A DNA stretch of 64,000 nt from Cellulomonas dongxiuzhuiae (lineage in GTDB: Bacteria; Actinomycetota; Actinomycetes; Actinomycetales; Cellulomonadaceae): positions 1,116,001-1,180,000 of the forward strand of contig NZ_CP076023.1 of NCBI RefSeq assembly GCF_018623035.1, read 5' to 3'. The notes beneath the pieces were generated by a model that had not been told where the DNA came from, made no database searches, and worked only from the letters and a program-made list of their open reading frames with translations. Positions within the stretch are counted from its first letter, which is position 1. Each line of letters opens with the position of its first letter. The position numbers and the translations under genes were made by a program. Positions 51,144 to 62,828 of this stretch are shown one piece after another.

Positions 51144-52249
51144 GGACCTACGTTCTCGTCGCCGTCATCGCCGCGGTCGTCACCTACCTGACGACGCCGC
51201 TGGCGCGCTGGTGCGCGTTGCGCTGGGGCGCCATCACGGCGGTGCGTGACCGTGACGTGCACGCGGTCCCGACGCCCCGTCTCGGCGGGATGGCGATGTT
51301 CGCCGGCCTCCTCGTGGCGCTGCTCATGGGCTCGCGGCTGCCCTTCCTCGAACCCGTGTACGCCAACCCGCGACCCATCTTCGGCATCGTCGGAGGCGCC
51401 GCGCTGGTGTGCGCGCTCGGTGTGGCCGACGACATCTGGGACCTCGACTGGCTCACCAAGCTCATGGGTCAGGTCCTCGCGGCCGGTTTCCTGGCGTGGC
51501 AGGGCGTGCTGCTCTACCAGCTCCCGATCGGTGGCGTGCTCAGCGGCTCGTCGCGCACCGCGGTGTTCGTCACCGTGGTGTCGGTCGTGGTCGCGATGAA
51601 CGCCGTCAACTTCGTCGACGGGCTCGACGGGCTCGCCGCGGGCGTCCTCGCGATCGGCGGCACGGCGTTCTTCGTGTACGCGTACCTGCTGACCATCAGC
51701 ACCCGCGACGACTACTCGAACCTCGCGACGCTCGTGGTGGGCGTGATGGTGGGCGTCTGCGTGGGCTTCCTGCCGTACAACCTCTACCCCGCCCGCATCT
51801 TCATGGGGGACTCGGGCTCGATGCTGCTCGGCTTCGTCATGGCGGCGGCGGCCATCGTCGTCACCGGCCAGATCGACTACGCGGCGGTCGTCGAGCGCGT
51901 GCGGTTCCCGGCGTTCGTGCCGATCCTCCTGCCGATCGCGGTCCTCGTCCTGCCGCTGCTGGACATGGGCCTGGCGATCGTCCGCCGGCTGCTGCGGGGC
52001 AAGAGCCCGTTCCACCCCGACCGCCTGCACCTGCACCACCGGCTGCTGGCCCTCGGCCACAGCCACCGCCGGGCCGTGGCCATCATGTACGTCTGGACGG
52101 CCGTGCTGGCGTTCGGCGTCGCGGCGCTGGCCGTCCTGTCGACCACGACCGTCCTCGTCGTGACCGGCGTGGGCGTGATCGTGGCCACGGCCCTGACCCT
52201 CGGCCCGCTGCGCGGGCGCACCCCGACATCCGTGGAGGCCCTGCCATGA
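51140..52249 (+). CDS. wecA: Undecaprenyl-phosphate N-acetylglucosaminyl 1-phosphate transferase (WecA/Rfe type)
   Basis: 369 residues with about 10-11 membrane helices. Diagnostic loops: VPTPRLGGMAMF, GVADDIWDLDWLTK (DD motif), AVNFVDGLDGLAAG, IFMGDSGSMLLGF and the cytosolic HPDRLHLHHRLL (HLHH). It starts lipid-linked glycan assembly, in actinobacteria arabinogalactan or teichoic acid linkage or related cell-wall polymers, by placing GlcNAc-1-phosphate on decaprenyl or undecaprenyl phosphate. GTG 51140 overlaps the tsaC stop and its own stop overlaps the next ATG. Confidence 0.95.
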   Translation: MRTYVLVAVIAAVVTYLTTPLARWCALRWGAITAVRDRDVHAVPTPRLGGMAMFAGLLVALLMGSRLPFLEPVYANPRPIFGIVGGAALVCALGVADDIWDLDWLTKLMGQVLAAGFLAWQGVLLYQLPIGGVLSGSSRTAVFVTVVSVVVAMNAVNFVDGLDGLAAGVLAIGGTAFFVYAYLLTISTRDDYSNLATLVVGVMVGVCVGFLPYNLYPARIFMGDSGSMLLGFVMAAAAIVVTGQIDYAAVVERVRFPAFVPILLPIAVLVLPLLDMGLAIVRRLLRGKSPFHPDRLHLHHRLLALGHSHRRAVAIMYVWTAVLAFGVAALAVLSTTTVLVVTGVGVIVATALTLGPLRGRTPTSVEALP

Positions 52250-52692
52250 CCACCGATCCCGCCGCCGCACCCGCGCCGGACCCCACCGAGAGCGTGTTCC
52301 GCCGTGCGCTGCGCGACACGGGCGTGCTCCTCGGCGCGCTGACCGTCCTCGGCGTCGGCATCGGCGCGCTCGTCGCCGGGCAGCCCGGCGTGTGGGGAGC
52401 GCTCATCGGCGTGGGCCTGGCACTGGTCTTCTCGGGGACGACGGTCGTCGCGATGCTGCGCACGCTCCACTCGCCGCCGCACACGATGGCGGCGGTCGTC
52501 ATGGGGACCTGGCTCGCCAAGGTGCTGGTCGTGGTGGTCGTCCTGGCGCTGCTGCGGGACCACGACTTCTACTCCCGCGGCGTGCTCGCGGCGGTGCTTG
52601 CCCTGGGCGTCGTCGCGTCGGCCGTGCTCGACTTCCGGGCCGTGAACAACGGCCGCGTGCCGTACGTCGAGCCCGGCTCCGGCAGCCGGTGA
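52246..52692 (+). CDS. AtpI-like small membrane protein upstream of the ATP synthase operon
   Basis: 148 residues with four hydrophobic helices after a 17-residue hydrophilic start. Position (between wecA and atpB), size and helix pattern match the AtpI-like proteins found there in actinobacteria, thought to help c-ring assembly. Sequence conservation is low, so this is mostly a positional call. The ATG overlaps the wecA stop; the promoter of atpB follows 55 nt after its stop. Confidence 0.75.
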   Translation: MTTDPAAAPAPDPTESVFRRALRDTGVLLGALTVLGVGIGALVAGQPGVWGALIGVGLALVFSGTTVVAMLRTLHSPPHTMAAVVMGTWLAKVLVVVVVLALLRDHDFYSRGVLAAVLALGVVASAVLDFRAVNNGRVPYVEPGSGSR

Positions 52693-52746
52693 TCCGCGTC
52701 ACCCCACGGGCCCACCAGGAGGGGCGGACCTAGGTCAGCCATGGGT

Positions 52747-52752
52747 TAGGCT
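52747..52752 (+). promoter_or_regulatory. -10 element of the ATP synthase operon
   Basis: TAGGCT, the same hexamer as before rho and the cyclase. Initiation near 52759 gives a short leader to atpB. No -35 is evident. Confidence 0.5.
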
Positions 52753-52785
52753 TTCCCCCATCCACGACGGCCAGGTGCTGCTGGT

Positions 52786-53640
52786 GTGCCCGCGACGAGG
52801 CGGCACCGGCCACCACGACCACAGGAGCCCGCACTGTCCAGCATCGCGACGATCCTGCCGCTCGCCGCGGACGAGAGCGGCTTCCACACCCCGACGATCG
52901 CCGACTTCTTCCCGGCGCCGTTCCTCTTCGAGGGCACCGTCTTCGAGTTCAACCGGATGCAGCTCGTCCGTGTGATCGCGACCGTGGCGCTCGTGGTGGT
53001 CATGGTGATCGCCGCCCGCAAGGCGAAGCTGGTCCCGAGCCGTGGTCAGAACGCCGTCGAGCTCCTGCTGGACTTCGTGCGCGTGAACGTCGCCGAGGAC
53101 ATCATCGGCAAGGAGAAGGCGCACAAGTACGTCGCGCTGCTCACGACGATCTTCTTCGCGATCCTCGCGTTCAACATCACCGGCATCATCCCGGGCCTGA
53201 ACGTCGCCGGGTCGGCGCTGATCGGCCTGCCGGTCATGCTCGCGCTGTGGGTCTACGTCATGTACATCGGCGCGGGTGTCCGGGCGCACGGGCTCGGGGG
53301 CTTCCTCAAGTCCAGCCTCTTCCCGCCCGGCGTGCCGCCGTTCCTCTACGTGCTGCTGACCCCGGTCGAGTTCCTCACCGTGTTCATCCTGCGGCCCGTG
53401 ACGCTGGCCGTCCGGCTCATGGCCAACATGGTGGCCGGCCACCTCATGCTCGTGCTCTGCTTCGCCGCGACGGACTTCTTCGTCCGCTCGATGTCGGGCA
53501 TGAGCGTGTTCGCGGTGCCGAGCCTCCTGGGCGGGTTCGCGATCACGCTGTTCGAGGTGTTCGTCGCGGCCCTGCAGGCCTACATCTTCGTCGTCCTGGC
53601 CGCTGTCTACATCAGCCAGTCGATCTCCGACGAGCACTGA
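52786..53640 (+). CDS. atpB: ATP synthase Fo subunit a
   Basis: 284 residues from the GTG at 52786. The mature-looking part begins LSSIATILPLAADE at residue 17. Five to six helices follow, with the essential arginine in LAVRLMANMVAGH and the C-terminal helix AALQAYIFVVLAAVYIS. It forms the proton half-channels next to the c-ring. The first 16 residues (MPATRRHRPPRPQEPA) are not typical; an AGGAG sequence stands just before a CTG at 52834, so translation could start there. First gene of atpBEFHAGDC. Confidence 0.95.
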   Translation: MPATRRHRPPRPQEPALSSIATILPLAADESGFHTPTIADFFPAPFLFEGTVFEFNRMQLVRVIATVALVVVMVIAARKAKLVPSRGQNAVELLLDFVRVNVAEDIIGKEKAHKYVALLTTIFFAILAFNITGIIPGLNVAGSALIGLPVMLALWVYVMYIGAGVRAHGLGGFLKSSLFPPGVPPFLYVLLTPVEFLTVFILRPVTLAVRLMANMVAGHLMLVLCFAATDFFVRSMSGMSVFAVPSLLGGFAITLFEVFVAALQAYIFVVLAAVYISQSISDEH

Positions 53641-54550
<910 letters not shown>

Positions 54551-54551
<1 letters not shown>

Positions 54552-55363
54552 TGCGCGGGACCAGTCGCGCCTCGCTGCAGGCGGTGGAGAACCGGTTCGC
54601 ACCGGTCGTCCGCGCCGCCGGCGGCCCGGCACGCACGATCGGCGAGGAGCTGTTCGCCCTCGTCGACGCGCTCGACGCGTCCGGGGCGCTGCGCCGCACG
54701 CTCGCCGACCCCTCGCTCGAGGCGGACGCCAAGAGCGGGCTCGTCGCACGGCTGCTCGACGGTGCGGACCCCCGCACCGTGGAGATCGCGCAGGCGCTCG
54801 TGCGCTCGCGCTGGTCGGCTGACGCCGACCTCGCGCACGCGGCCGAGCGGCTCGGGTTCGTGGCGCTGCTGTCGGCGGCGCAGAGCGCCGGGACGCTCCA
54901 GCAGGTGGAGGCCGAGCTGTTCGCCATCACCCGCGCGCTGGCCGGCCAGCGCGAGGTACGTCGCTACCTGCTGGACGAGATGTACCCGGCGCAGGCGCGT
55001 GGCGAGCTCGTCGAGCGCATGCTCGGCCAGCAGGGTGACCCGATCACCCTGGCGGTGGCGCGCCGCGCAGCGGTCGCCCCCCGTGGGCGTCGTTACGTCA
55101 CCACCCTGAACCACGTCGGTGACGTGATCGCCGAGCTGCGCAGCCTGGAGGTCGCCACCGTCGTTGCGGCCTCGCCGCTCACCCCGACGCAGACGGCTCG
55201 TCTGGCGGACCTGCTCGGACGCGCCCTCGGGCGTGCCGTCCAGGTCAACGTCGTGGTGGATCCCGACGTCGTGGGAGGCCTGCGCGTGCAGTCCGGTCCC
55301 GACGTCATCGACTCGACCGTCCTCTCCCGACTCGCCGACGCACGCCGGCAGCTGGCCGCCTGA
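54551..55363 (+). CDS. atpH: ATP synthase F1 subunit delta
   Basis: 270 residues, long in comparison with the roughly 177-residue E. coli delta but usual for actinobacteria. The N-terminal helical bundle and the C-terminal segment ([21 protein letters not shown], then [18 protein letters not shown]) are recognisable; the latter is the conserved delta/OSCP tail. It joins the stalk b subunit to the top of the alpha3beta3 ring. ATG 54551 overlaps the atpF stop. Confidence 0.95.
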
Positions 55364-55431
55364 CATCGCCGGAGCACCGGCCCACGACACACCGCACGCG
55401 CACGGCGCGTGCGTCAGATGAGGAGAACGCC

Positions 55432-57060
<1,629 letters not shown>

Positions 57061-57062
57061 GC

Positions 57063-57959
57063 ATGGCGGGTCAGCAGCGCGTCTACAAGGCGCGGATCAA
57101 GAGCACGCAGTCGCTCAAGAAGATGTTCCGCGCGCAGGAGCTCATCGCTGCGTCGCGCATCGGCAAGGCGCGCGACCGCGTCGCGATGGCGACCCCGTAC
57201 TCGCGGGCGATCACGCGTGCCGTCTCGGCGGTCGCGACCCACTCCGACACGTCCCACCCGTTCCTGGTGGAGCGCGACGACACGCGCCGGGTCGCGGTCC
57301 TGCTCATCGCCTCGGACCGCGGCATGGCGGGCGCCTACTCGGCGAGCGTCATCCGCGAGACCGAGCGTCTCGTGCAGCAGCTCGAGGGCGAGGGCAAGCA
57401 GGTGGCCCTGTACGTCGCGGGCCGTCGCGCCGTCGCCTACTACACGTTCCGTCAGCGCGAGCTGGCGGGGCGGTGGACCGGGTTCTCCGACGCACCCACG
57501 CCGGAGATCGCGGACGAGATCGCCGACGCACTGCTGGACGCGTTCCGCGCCCCGGCGGAGGACGGCGGGGTCGCCGAGGTGCACGTCGTGTTCACCCAGT
57601 TCGTGAACATGGTGACCCAGCGGCCGCGTGTCATCCGGATGGTTCCGCTCGAGGTCGTCGAGGGTGTCGCACCCGTGGGTGAGAACGACGCACTGCCCCT
57701 CTACGAGTTCGAGCCGAGCCCGGAGGAGGTGCTGGACGCGCTGCTGCCGCGCTACGTGCGCACGCGCATCTACGCCAACCTGCTCCAGGCGGCGGCCTCC
57801 GAGCTCGCGGCGCGGCAGCGGGCCATGCACACGGCCACCGAGAACGCCGAGGACCTCATCCGCACCTACACGCGACTGGCCAACCAGGCGCGTCAGGGCG
57901 AGATCACCCAGGAGATCAGCGAGATCGTGTCGGGCGCAGACGCGCTCGCGTCCTCCTGA
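57063..57959 (+). CDS. atpG: ATP synthase F1 subunit gamma
   Basis: 298 residues. N-terminal helix [28 protein letters not shown] and C-terminal helix [21 protein letters not shown] form the central coiled-coil rotor; the Rossmann-like middle begins [20 protein letters not shown]. In this protein the classical GLCG reads GMAG. The ATG is 2 nt past the atpA stop. Confidence 0.97.
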   Translation: MAGQQRVYKARIKSTQSLKKMFRAQELIAASRIGKARDRVAMATPYSRAITRAVSAVATHSDTSHPFLVERDDTRRVAVLLIASDRGMAGAYSASVIRETERLVQQLEGEGKQVALYVAGRRAVAYYTFRQRELAGRWTGFSDAPTPEIADEIADALLDAFRAPAEDGGVAEVHVVFTQFVNMVTQRPRVIRMVPLEVVEGVAPVGENDALPLYEFEPSPEEVLDALLPRYVRTRIYANLLQAAASELAARQRAMHTATENAEDLIRTYTRLANQARQGEITQEISEIVSGADALASS

Positions 57960-58017
57960 CCACGAACGCAGCACGACACCGACCCCTGCCGGGCGCCTGA
58001 GCGGCCCGGACGAGTGA

Positions 58018-59517
<1,500 letters not shown>

Positions 59518-59564
59518 GCCCTCGGGCCCAGACGACGTACCGCACCGACTCAGGAGGCAGCACG

Positions 59565-59852
59565 GTGGCACAGCTCGAGGTCGACGTCGTCGCAGCGGAC
59601 GGCAAGGTGTGGTCGGGTGCCGCGCGTCAGGTGTCGGCGCCCGCAGCCGACGGGGACATCGGCATTCTGACGGGGCACACGCCGATCCTGTCGGTGCTGC
59701 GCCCGGGCGCGGTGCGCGTGGTCCCGGCTGGGGGCGGTGCGGTGTTGTCCTGGCAGGTCGACGGGGGATTCCTCTCCGTCGACTCCGACCAGGTGACGGT
59801 GGTGGTCGACTCCGTCTCGACGACGGCGTCCGCCGCCTCGACCGGGCACTGA
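59565..59852 (+). CDS. atpC: ATP synthase F1 subunit epsilon (short form)
   Basis: 95 residues. It contains only the N-terminal beta-sandwich (LEVDVVAADGKVWSGAARQV, GDIGILTGHTPILSVLRPGAV, QVDGGFLSVDSDQVTVV) and lacks the C-terminal helical hairpin that inhibits ATP hydrolysis in the 120-140-residue forms. Such shortened epsilon subunits occur in relatives; here another inhibition mechanism would be needed. CAGGAGG lies upstream of GTG 59565. It ends the atp genes proper. Confidence 0.95.
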   Translation: MAQLEVDVVAADGKVWSGAARQVSAPAADGDIGILTGHTPILSVLRPGAVRVVPAGGGAVLSWQVDGGFLSVDSDQVTVVVDSVSTTASAASTGH

Positions 59853-59882
59853 CGCGGCGGACGTCGACGAGGAGGGCGCGGC

Positions 59883-60332
59883 GTGAACGGTCCGGCGTGG
59901 TTGGTCGTCGTCCTGGTCTCGCTGGTCGCCCTCGTCGGCGTCGTCGGGGGGCTGTGGCTCTCCCGGACCCGCACCCTGGCGCGCCGCGTGGGCTCGTTCC
60001 CGTGCGTGCTCGTCGAGATGGGGCGGGAGGCCGCGTCGTCGCCGGCGCGCGGTGTCGGGCAGTACGGCGCCGTGACGCTCTACTGGTGGCGGCGCCTGTC
60101 CATCGTGCCCCGGCCGGCACGCACCTGGTCGCGCGGCAGCATCGAGGTGCTGGAGCGGACGTTCCTGCCGCCGGCGCCGGATCGCCCGCAGGCGGTCGTG
60201 GCACGCTGCCGTGTGGTGCCGTCGTCGGGCGGCGCGCCCCGTGAGATCCGCCTGCAGATGTCGGCGGACGCGTACGCAGGCTTCACCTCGTGGCTCGAGG
60301 CGACCCCGTCCCGGGTCGGCAAGGTCATCTGA
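59883..60332 (+). CDS. DUF2550 family membrane-anchored protein
   Basis: 149 residues. One N-terminal helix (LVVVLVSLVALVGVVGGLWL) then RTRTLARRVGSFPCVLVEMG and a compact domain with WRRLSIVPRP and FTSWLEATPSRVGKVI. This is the DUF2550 protein regularly found after atpC in actinobacteria; its function is unknown. GAGGAGG about 10 nt upstream supports GTG 59883. It is probably part of the atp transcript. Confidence 0.88.
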   Translation: MNGPAWLVVVLVSLVALVGVVGGLWLSRTRTLARRVGSFPCVLVEMGREAASSPARGVGQYGAVTLYWWRRLSIVPRPARTWSRGSIEVLERTFLPPAPDRPQAVVARCRVVPSSGGAPREIRLQMSADAYAGFTSWLEATPSRVGKVI

Positions 60333-60359
60333 CCCCGCAGCAACTGGAGGAGAGCGCGC

Positions 60360-61055
60360 ATGCGCCTGGTCGTGGCGGAGTGTGCCGCGCGGTACACGGG
60401 CAGGCTTGCGGCGCACCTGCCGCGGGCGCGGCGGCTCGTCGTCGTCAAGGCGGACGGGTCGGTGCTGCTGCACTCCGACGGCGGCTCCTACAAGCCGCTG
60501 AACTGGATGAGCCCGCCGTGCTCGCTCGCGGTGGGGGAGCCCGACGCCGAGCAGCGCGCGGCGGGCGTGACCCAGGTGTGGACGGTCCAGAACGCCAAGT
60601 CGGACGACCGGCTCGTCATCGACCTGTACGACGTGCACCACGACTCCGCCCACGAGCTCGGGGTCGACCCGGGCCTGGTGAAGGACGGCGTCGAGGCGCA
60701 CCTGCAGGAGCTGCTCGCGGCGCAGATCGTGCTGCTGGGGTCGGGGCACACGCTGGTGCGCCGCGAGTACCCGACGCCGATCGGCCCGGTCGACATCCTC
60801 GCCAAGGCGCCCGACGGCGGCACCGTGGCGGTCGAGATCAAGCGTCGCGGCGACATCGACGGTGTGGAGCAGCTCACGCGCTACCTGGATCTGCTGAACC
60901 GCGACCCCTTGCTGACGCCGGTGCGGGGCGTGTTCGCGGCACAGGAGATCAAGCCGCAGGCGCGCGTCCTGGCCGTCGACCGGGGCATCTCCTGCCTGGT
61001 CCTCGACTACGACGCGATGCGCGGCGTCGACGACGTCGACTCCCGGCTGTTCTGA
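60360..61055 (+). CDS. nucS: Mismatch endonuclease NucS
   Basis: 231 residues. It starts [16 protein letters not shown], the family start. The DNA-binding N-terminal half is followed by a RecB-like nuclease domain with [20 protein letters not shown] (the catalytic Asp, Glu and Lys) and a C-terminal [10 protein letters not shown]. In actinobacteria NucS replaces MutS/MutL by cutting at mismatches together with the beta clamp. GGAGGAG is upstream of the ATG. It sits 27 nt after the DUF2550 gene, in its conserved place downstream of atp. Confidence 0.96.
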   Translation: MRLVVAECAARYTGRLAAHLPRARRLVVVKADGSVLLHSDGGSYKPLNWMSPPCSLAVGEPDAEQRAAGVTQVWTVQNAKSDDRLVIDLYDVHHDSAHELGVDPGLVKDGVEAHLQELLAAQIVLLGSGHTLVRREYPTPIGPVDILAKAPDGGTVAVEIKRRGDIDGVEQLTRYLDLLNRDPLLTPVRGVFAAQEIKPQARVLAVDRGISCLVLDYDAMRGVDDVDSRLF

Positions 61056-61091
61056 TGACGCCCGCTCCCACGCACGAGTTCGACCCGGCTC

Positions 61092-61119
61092 TTGAACATG
61101 TTCAGATGAACGTGTTCAA
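61092..61119. promoter_or_regulatory. TetR-type double-palindrome operator and promoter
   Basis: A 28-bp near-perfect palindrome, one mismatched pair plus the centre. Each half is itself a near-palindrome: TGAACATGTTCA and TGAACGTGTTCA, 14 nt apart. Two overlapping sites suggest cooperative binding by two repressor dimers, as for QacR. TTGAAC (61092-61097) doubles as -35, and the -10 lies around CAATAG (61117-61122), just before the ATG at 61127. Confidence 0.75.
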
Positions 61120-61126
61120 TAGATCC

Positions 61127-61660
61127 ATGAGCACCCCTCACGCCGCCCCCGCCGCGACCACCGACCCGCGGTCCCGCGCCCTCGCGCGCCAGGCCGCCGA
61201 GCAGCTGGGCGGCCTCGGGGTCCTCGAGCTGAACGCCTGGTGCGCTCTTCTGCTCATCACGGTCAACTCCGGCATCGGTCTCCTCACGCTCGCGCTCTCG
61301 GGGGTCTGGCCGGGCGGAGAGGCGTTCGGCGTCATGCTGGCGGTCGCGTCGTTCGGGGCGCTCGTGCCCGTCCTCGTCGTGGGGTGGCCCGTCGGCGTCC
61401 TCACGGCCTGGCTCCTGCGGCGCGAGCCGCGCGAGAGCCGTCACGTCGTGGTGTTCGCCGTCGTCGGCGCGGTGGCAGCCGTGCTGCTGGGGCTCGTCGG
61501 TCGCGACCTCGCGCCCGATCCGGTGATCTCCCTGGTGCTGGCCGCCGAGGGCGCTCTGGGTGCCGGTGGCGGACGGCTGCTCGTGGGGCGCGCGCGACGT
61601 GCCCTCGCGCGGCGCCGCGCTGCGCAGCCGGCGCCCTGCGCCGCGACGGCGGAGCCGTGA
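61127..61660 (+). CDS. Membrane protein of unknown function, first gene of a TetR-controlled operon
   Basis: 177 residues, about four helices (near 35-60, 65-90, 105-125 and 130-150), an Arg-rich C-terminus and no catalytic motif. The ATG at 61127 was chosen because the operator and promoter occupy the preceding 35 nt; an ATG at 61055 that overlaps the nucS stop would translate through the operator and is rejected. Its stop overlaps the TetR GTG. I do not recognise the family. Linked with a TetR regulator and a second membrane protein, a transport or envelope-stress role is possible. Confidence 0.75.
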   Translation: MSTPHAAPAATTDPRSRALARQAAEQLGGLGVLELNAWCALLLITVNSGIGLLTLALSGVWPGGEAFGVMLAVASFGALVPVLVVGWPVGVLTAWLLRREPRESRHVVVFAVVGAVAAVLLGLVGRDLAPDPVISLVLAAEGALGAGGGRLLVGRARRALARRRAAQPAPCAATAEP

Positions 61661-62319
61661 CCGCTCGCCGGACCGCGGACGAGACCCGCGAGCTCATCCG
61701 TACGACCGCGCTGCGCCTCTTCCGGGAGCGGGGGTACGACGCGACGACGATGCGCGTCGTGGCCCAGGAGGCCGGCGTCGCGGTGGGCAACGCTTACCAC
61801 CACTTCGGGTCCAAGGACGACCTCGTGCAGGAGCTCTACCTCGAGGTGAACCGGGAGCAGGTCGCGCACGCGCGGGCGCAGCTCGCCTCGGGCGGGGACC
61901 TCGCCTCGCGCGTGCGCATCGCGTGGCTGGCGGGGATCGACGCCTTCGGGCCGTACCGGCAGTTCGGCGCCGAGTCCATCGGCACGGCGATCCGTCCGGG
62001 CTCCCCGGCGAGCCCGTTCTCGGAGTCCTCCGCGTCGACCGCCGAGCTCAGCCGCTCGCTGTTCCGCGATGTTGTCGACGGTGCGCGGCCCGCCGTGCCT
62101 TCCGCGCTGCGCGCGGAGCTGCCCGAGCTGCTGTGGCTCGCGCAGCTCGGGATCACGGTGTTCTGGGTGCACGACTCCTCGCCCGACGCCCGGCGCACGC
62201 GGGTGCTCATCGACGGCCTCGCACCGCTCGTGGGGCGACTCGTCGCGCTGTCCCGGCTGCCGGTCGTCTCGGGTGCCGCGCAGGAGGTGCTGCGGCTGGT
62301 GGCGGCGGTGCGCCCGTGA
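61657..62319 (+). CDS. TetR/AcrR-family transcriptional regulator
   Basis: 220 residues. The N-terminal helix-turn-helix reads TRELIRTTALRLFRERGYDATTMRVVAQEAGVAVGNAYHHFGSKDDLV across residues about 8-56, with the recognition helix at VAVGNAYHHFGS. The helical ligand domain follows. It most likely represses its own operon through the double palindrome at 61092-61119. GTG 61657 overlaps the upstream stop and its stop overlaps the next GTG, so three genes are translated as a unit. The ligand is unknown. Confidence 0.93.
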   Translation: MTARRTADETRELIRTTALRLFRERGYDATTMRVVAQEAGVAVGNAYHHFGSKDDLVQELYLEVNREQVAHARAQLASGGDLASRVRIAWLAGIDAFGPYRQFGAESIGTAIRPGSPASPFSESSASTAELSRSLFRDVVDGARPAVPSALRAELPELLWLAQLGITVFWVHDSSPDARRTRVLIDGLAPLVGRLVALSRLPVVSGAAQEVLRLVAAVRP

Positions 62320-62768
62320 CCCGCCTCTGGACCTTCCCCGCCGTGGCGGGCGTCGCGGCGGCCGTGCTGACGGTGTGGCTCGTGCGCGCGGTCGGGATCC
62401 TGGTGGCGCAGGGCCCGAGCGCCTCGGTCGTGACCGTGCCCTCGCTCGGGCTCCTGTACACCGCGGGCCCCGCCGTCCTGTGCGCCGTGCCGATCGTGGT
62501 GCTCGCGCGCGCCCTGCGGGCATGGCTCGGCCGGTCGGCCGGGGTGTCCACCGTGGTGGGGCTGGCGGGAGGCGCGCTCGTCGGCGTGGTGCAGACGTGG
62601 GTGCTCCTCTCGTCCTGGCCGTGGGACCTGTCGTCCGGCCTGCTGGTGGAGATGGTCGGGCTGCCGGCGCTCGGTGGCGTCGTGGGCGGTCTGGTCGCCG
62701 GTCTCGTGGCCCGTCGGCGCGACGCCCGCGACGCCGGTGACCCGCCAGGGCGCACGCGCGTCCGCTGA
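62316..62768 (+). CDS. Membrane protein of unknown function, last gene of the TetR operon
   Basis: 150 residues with about four hydrophobic helices (near 8-28, 40-62, 75-100 and 112-138) and a charged tail [16 protein letters not shown] 62316 overlaps the TetR stop. There is no recognised motif. A hairpin terminator follows its stop directly. Together with the gene at 61127 it may form a two-component membrane complex induced by the TetR ligand; that is inference. Confidence 0.75.
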   Translation: MTRLWTFPAVAGVAAAVLTVWLVRAVGILVAQGPSASVVTVPSLGLLYTAGPAVLCAVPIVVLARALRAWLGRSAGVSTVVGLAGGALVGVVQTWVLLSSWPWDLSSGLLVEMVGLPALGGVVGGLVAGLVARRRDARDAGDPPGRTRVR

Positions 62769-62769
62769 G

Positions 62770-62795
62770 CCGCGGCGTCACCCGTCACGCCGCGG
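62770..62795 (+). terminator. Terminator of the TetR operon
   Basis: CCGCGGCGT (62770-62778) pairs perfectly with ACGCCGCGG (62787-62795), loop of 8 nt, starting 2 nt past the stop codon. Confidence 0.7.
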
Positions 62796-62816
62796 TGCCG
62801 CGTGCGGGTCCTGCGC

Positions 62817-62822
62817 GATGAT
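62817..62822 (+). promoter_or_regulatory. -10 element of nagA, leaderless
   Basis: GATGAT, 6 nt before ATG 62829. The surrounding 14-mer CTGCGCGATGATGG (62811-62824) is identical to the one in front of birA. Confidence 0.4.
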
Positions 62823-62828
62823 GGGCGC

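Noticed and set aside
61055-61126. ATG at 61055 overlapping the nucS stop as the start of the membrane protein
   Set aside because: Translation would run through the palindromic operator and promoter; the ATG at 61127 just after the promoter fits better.
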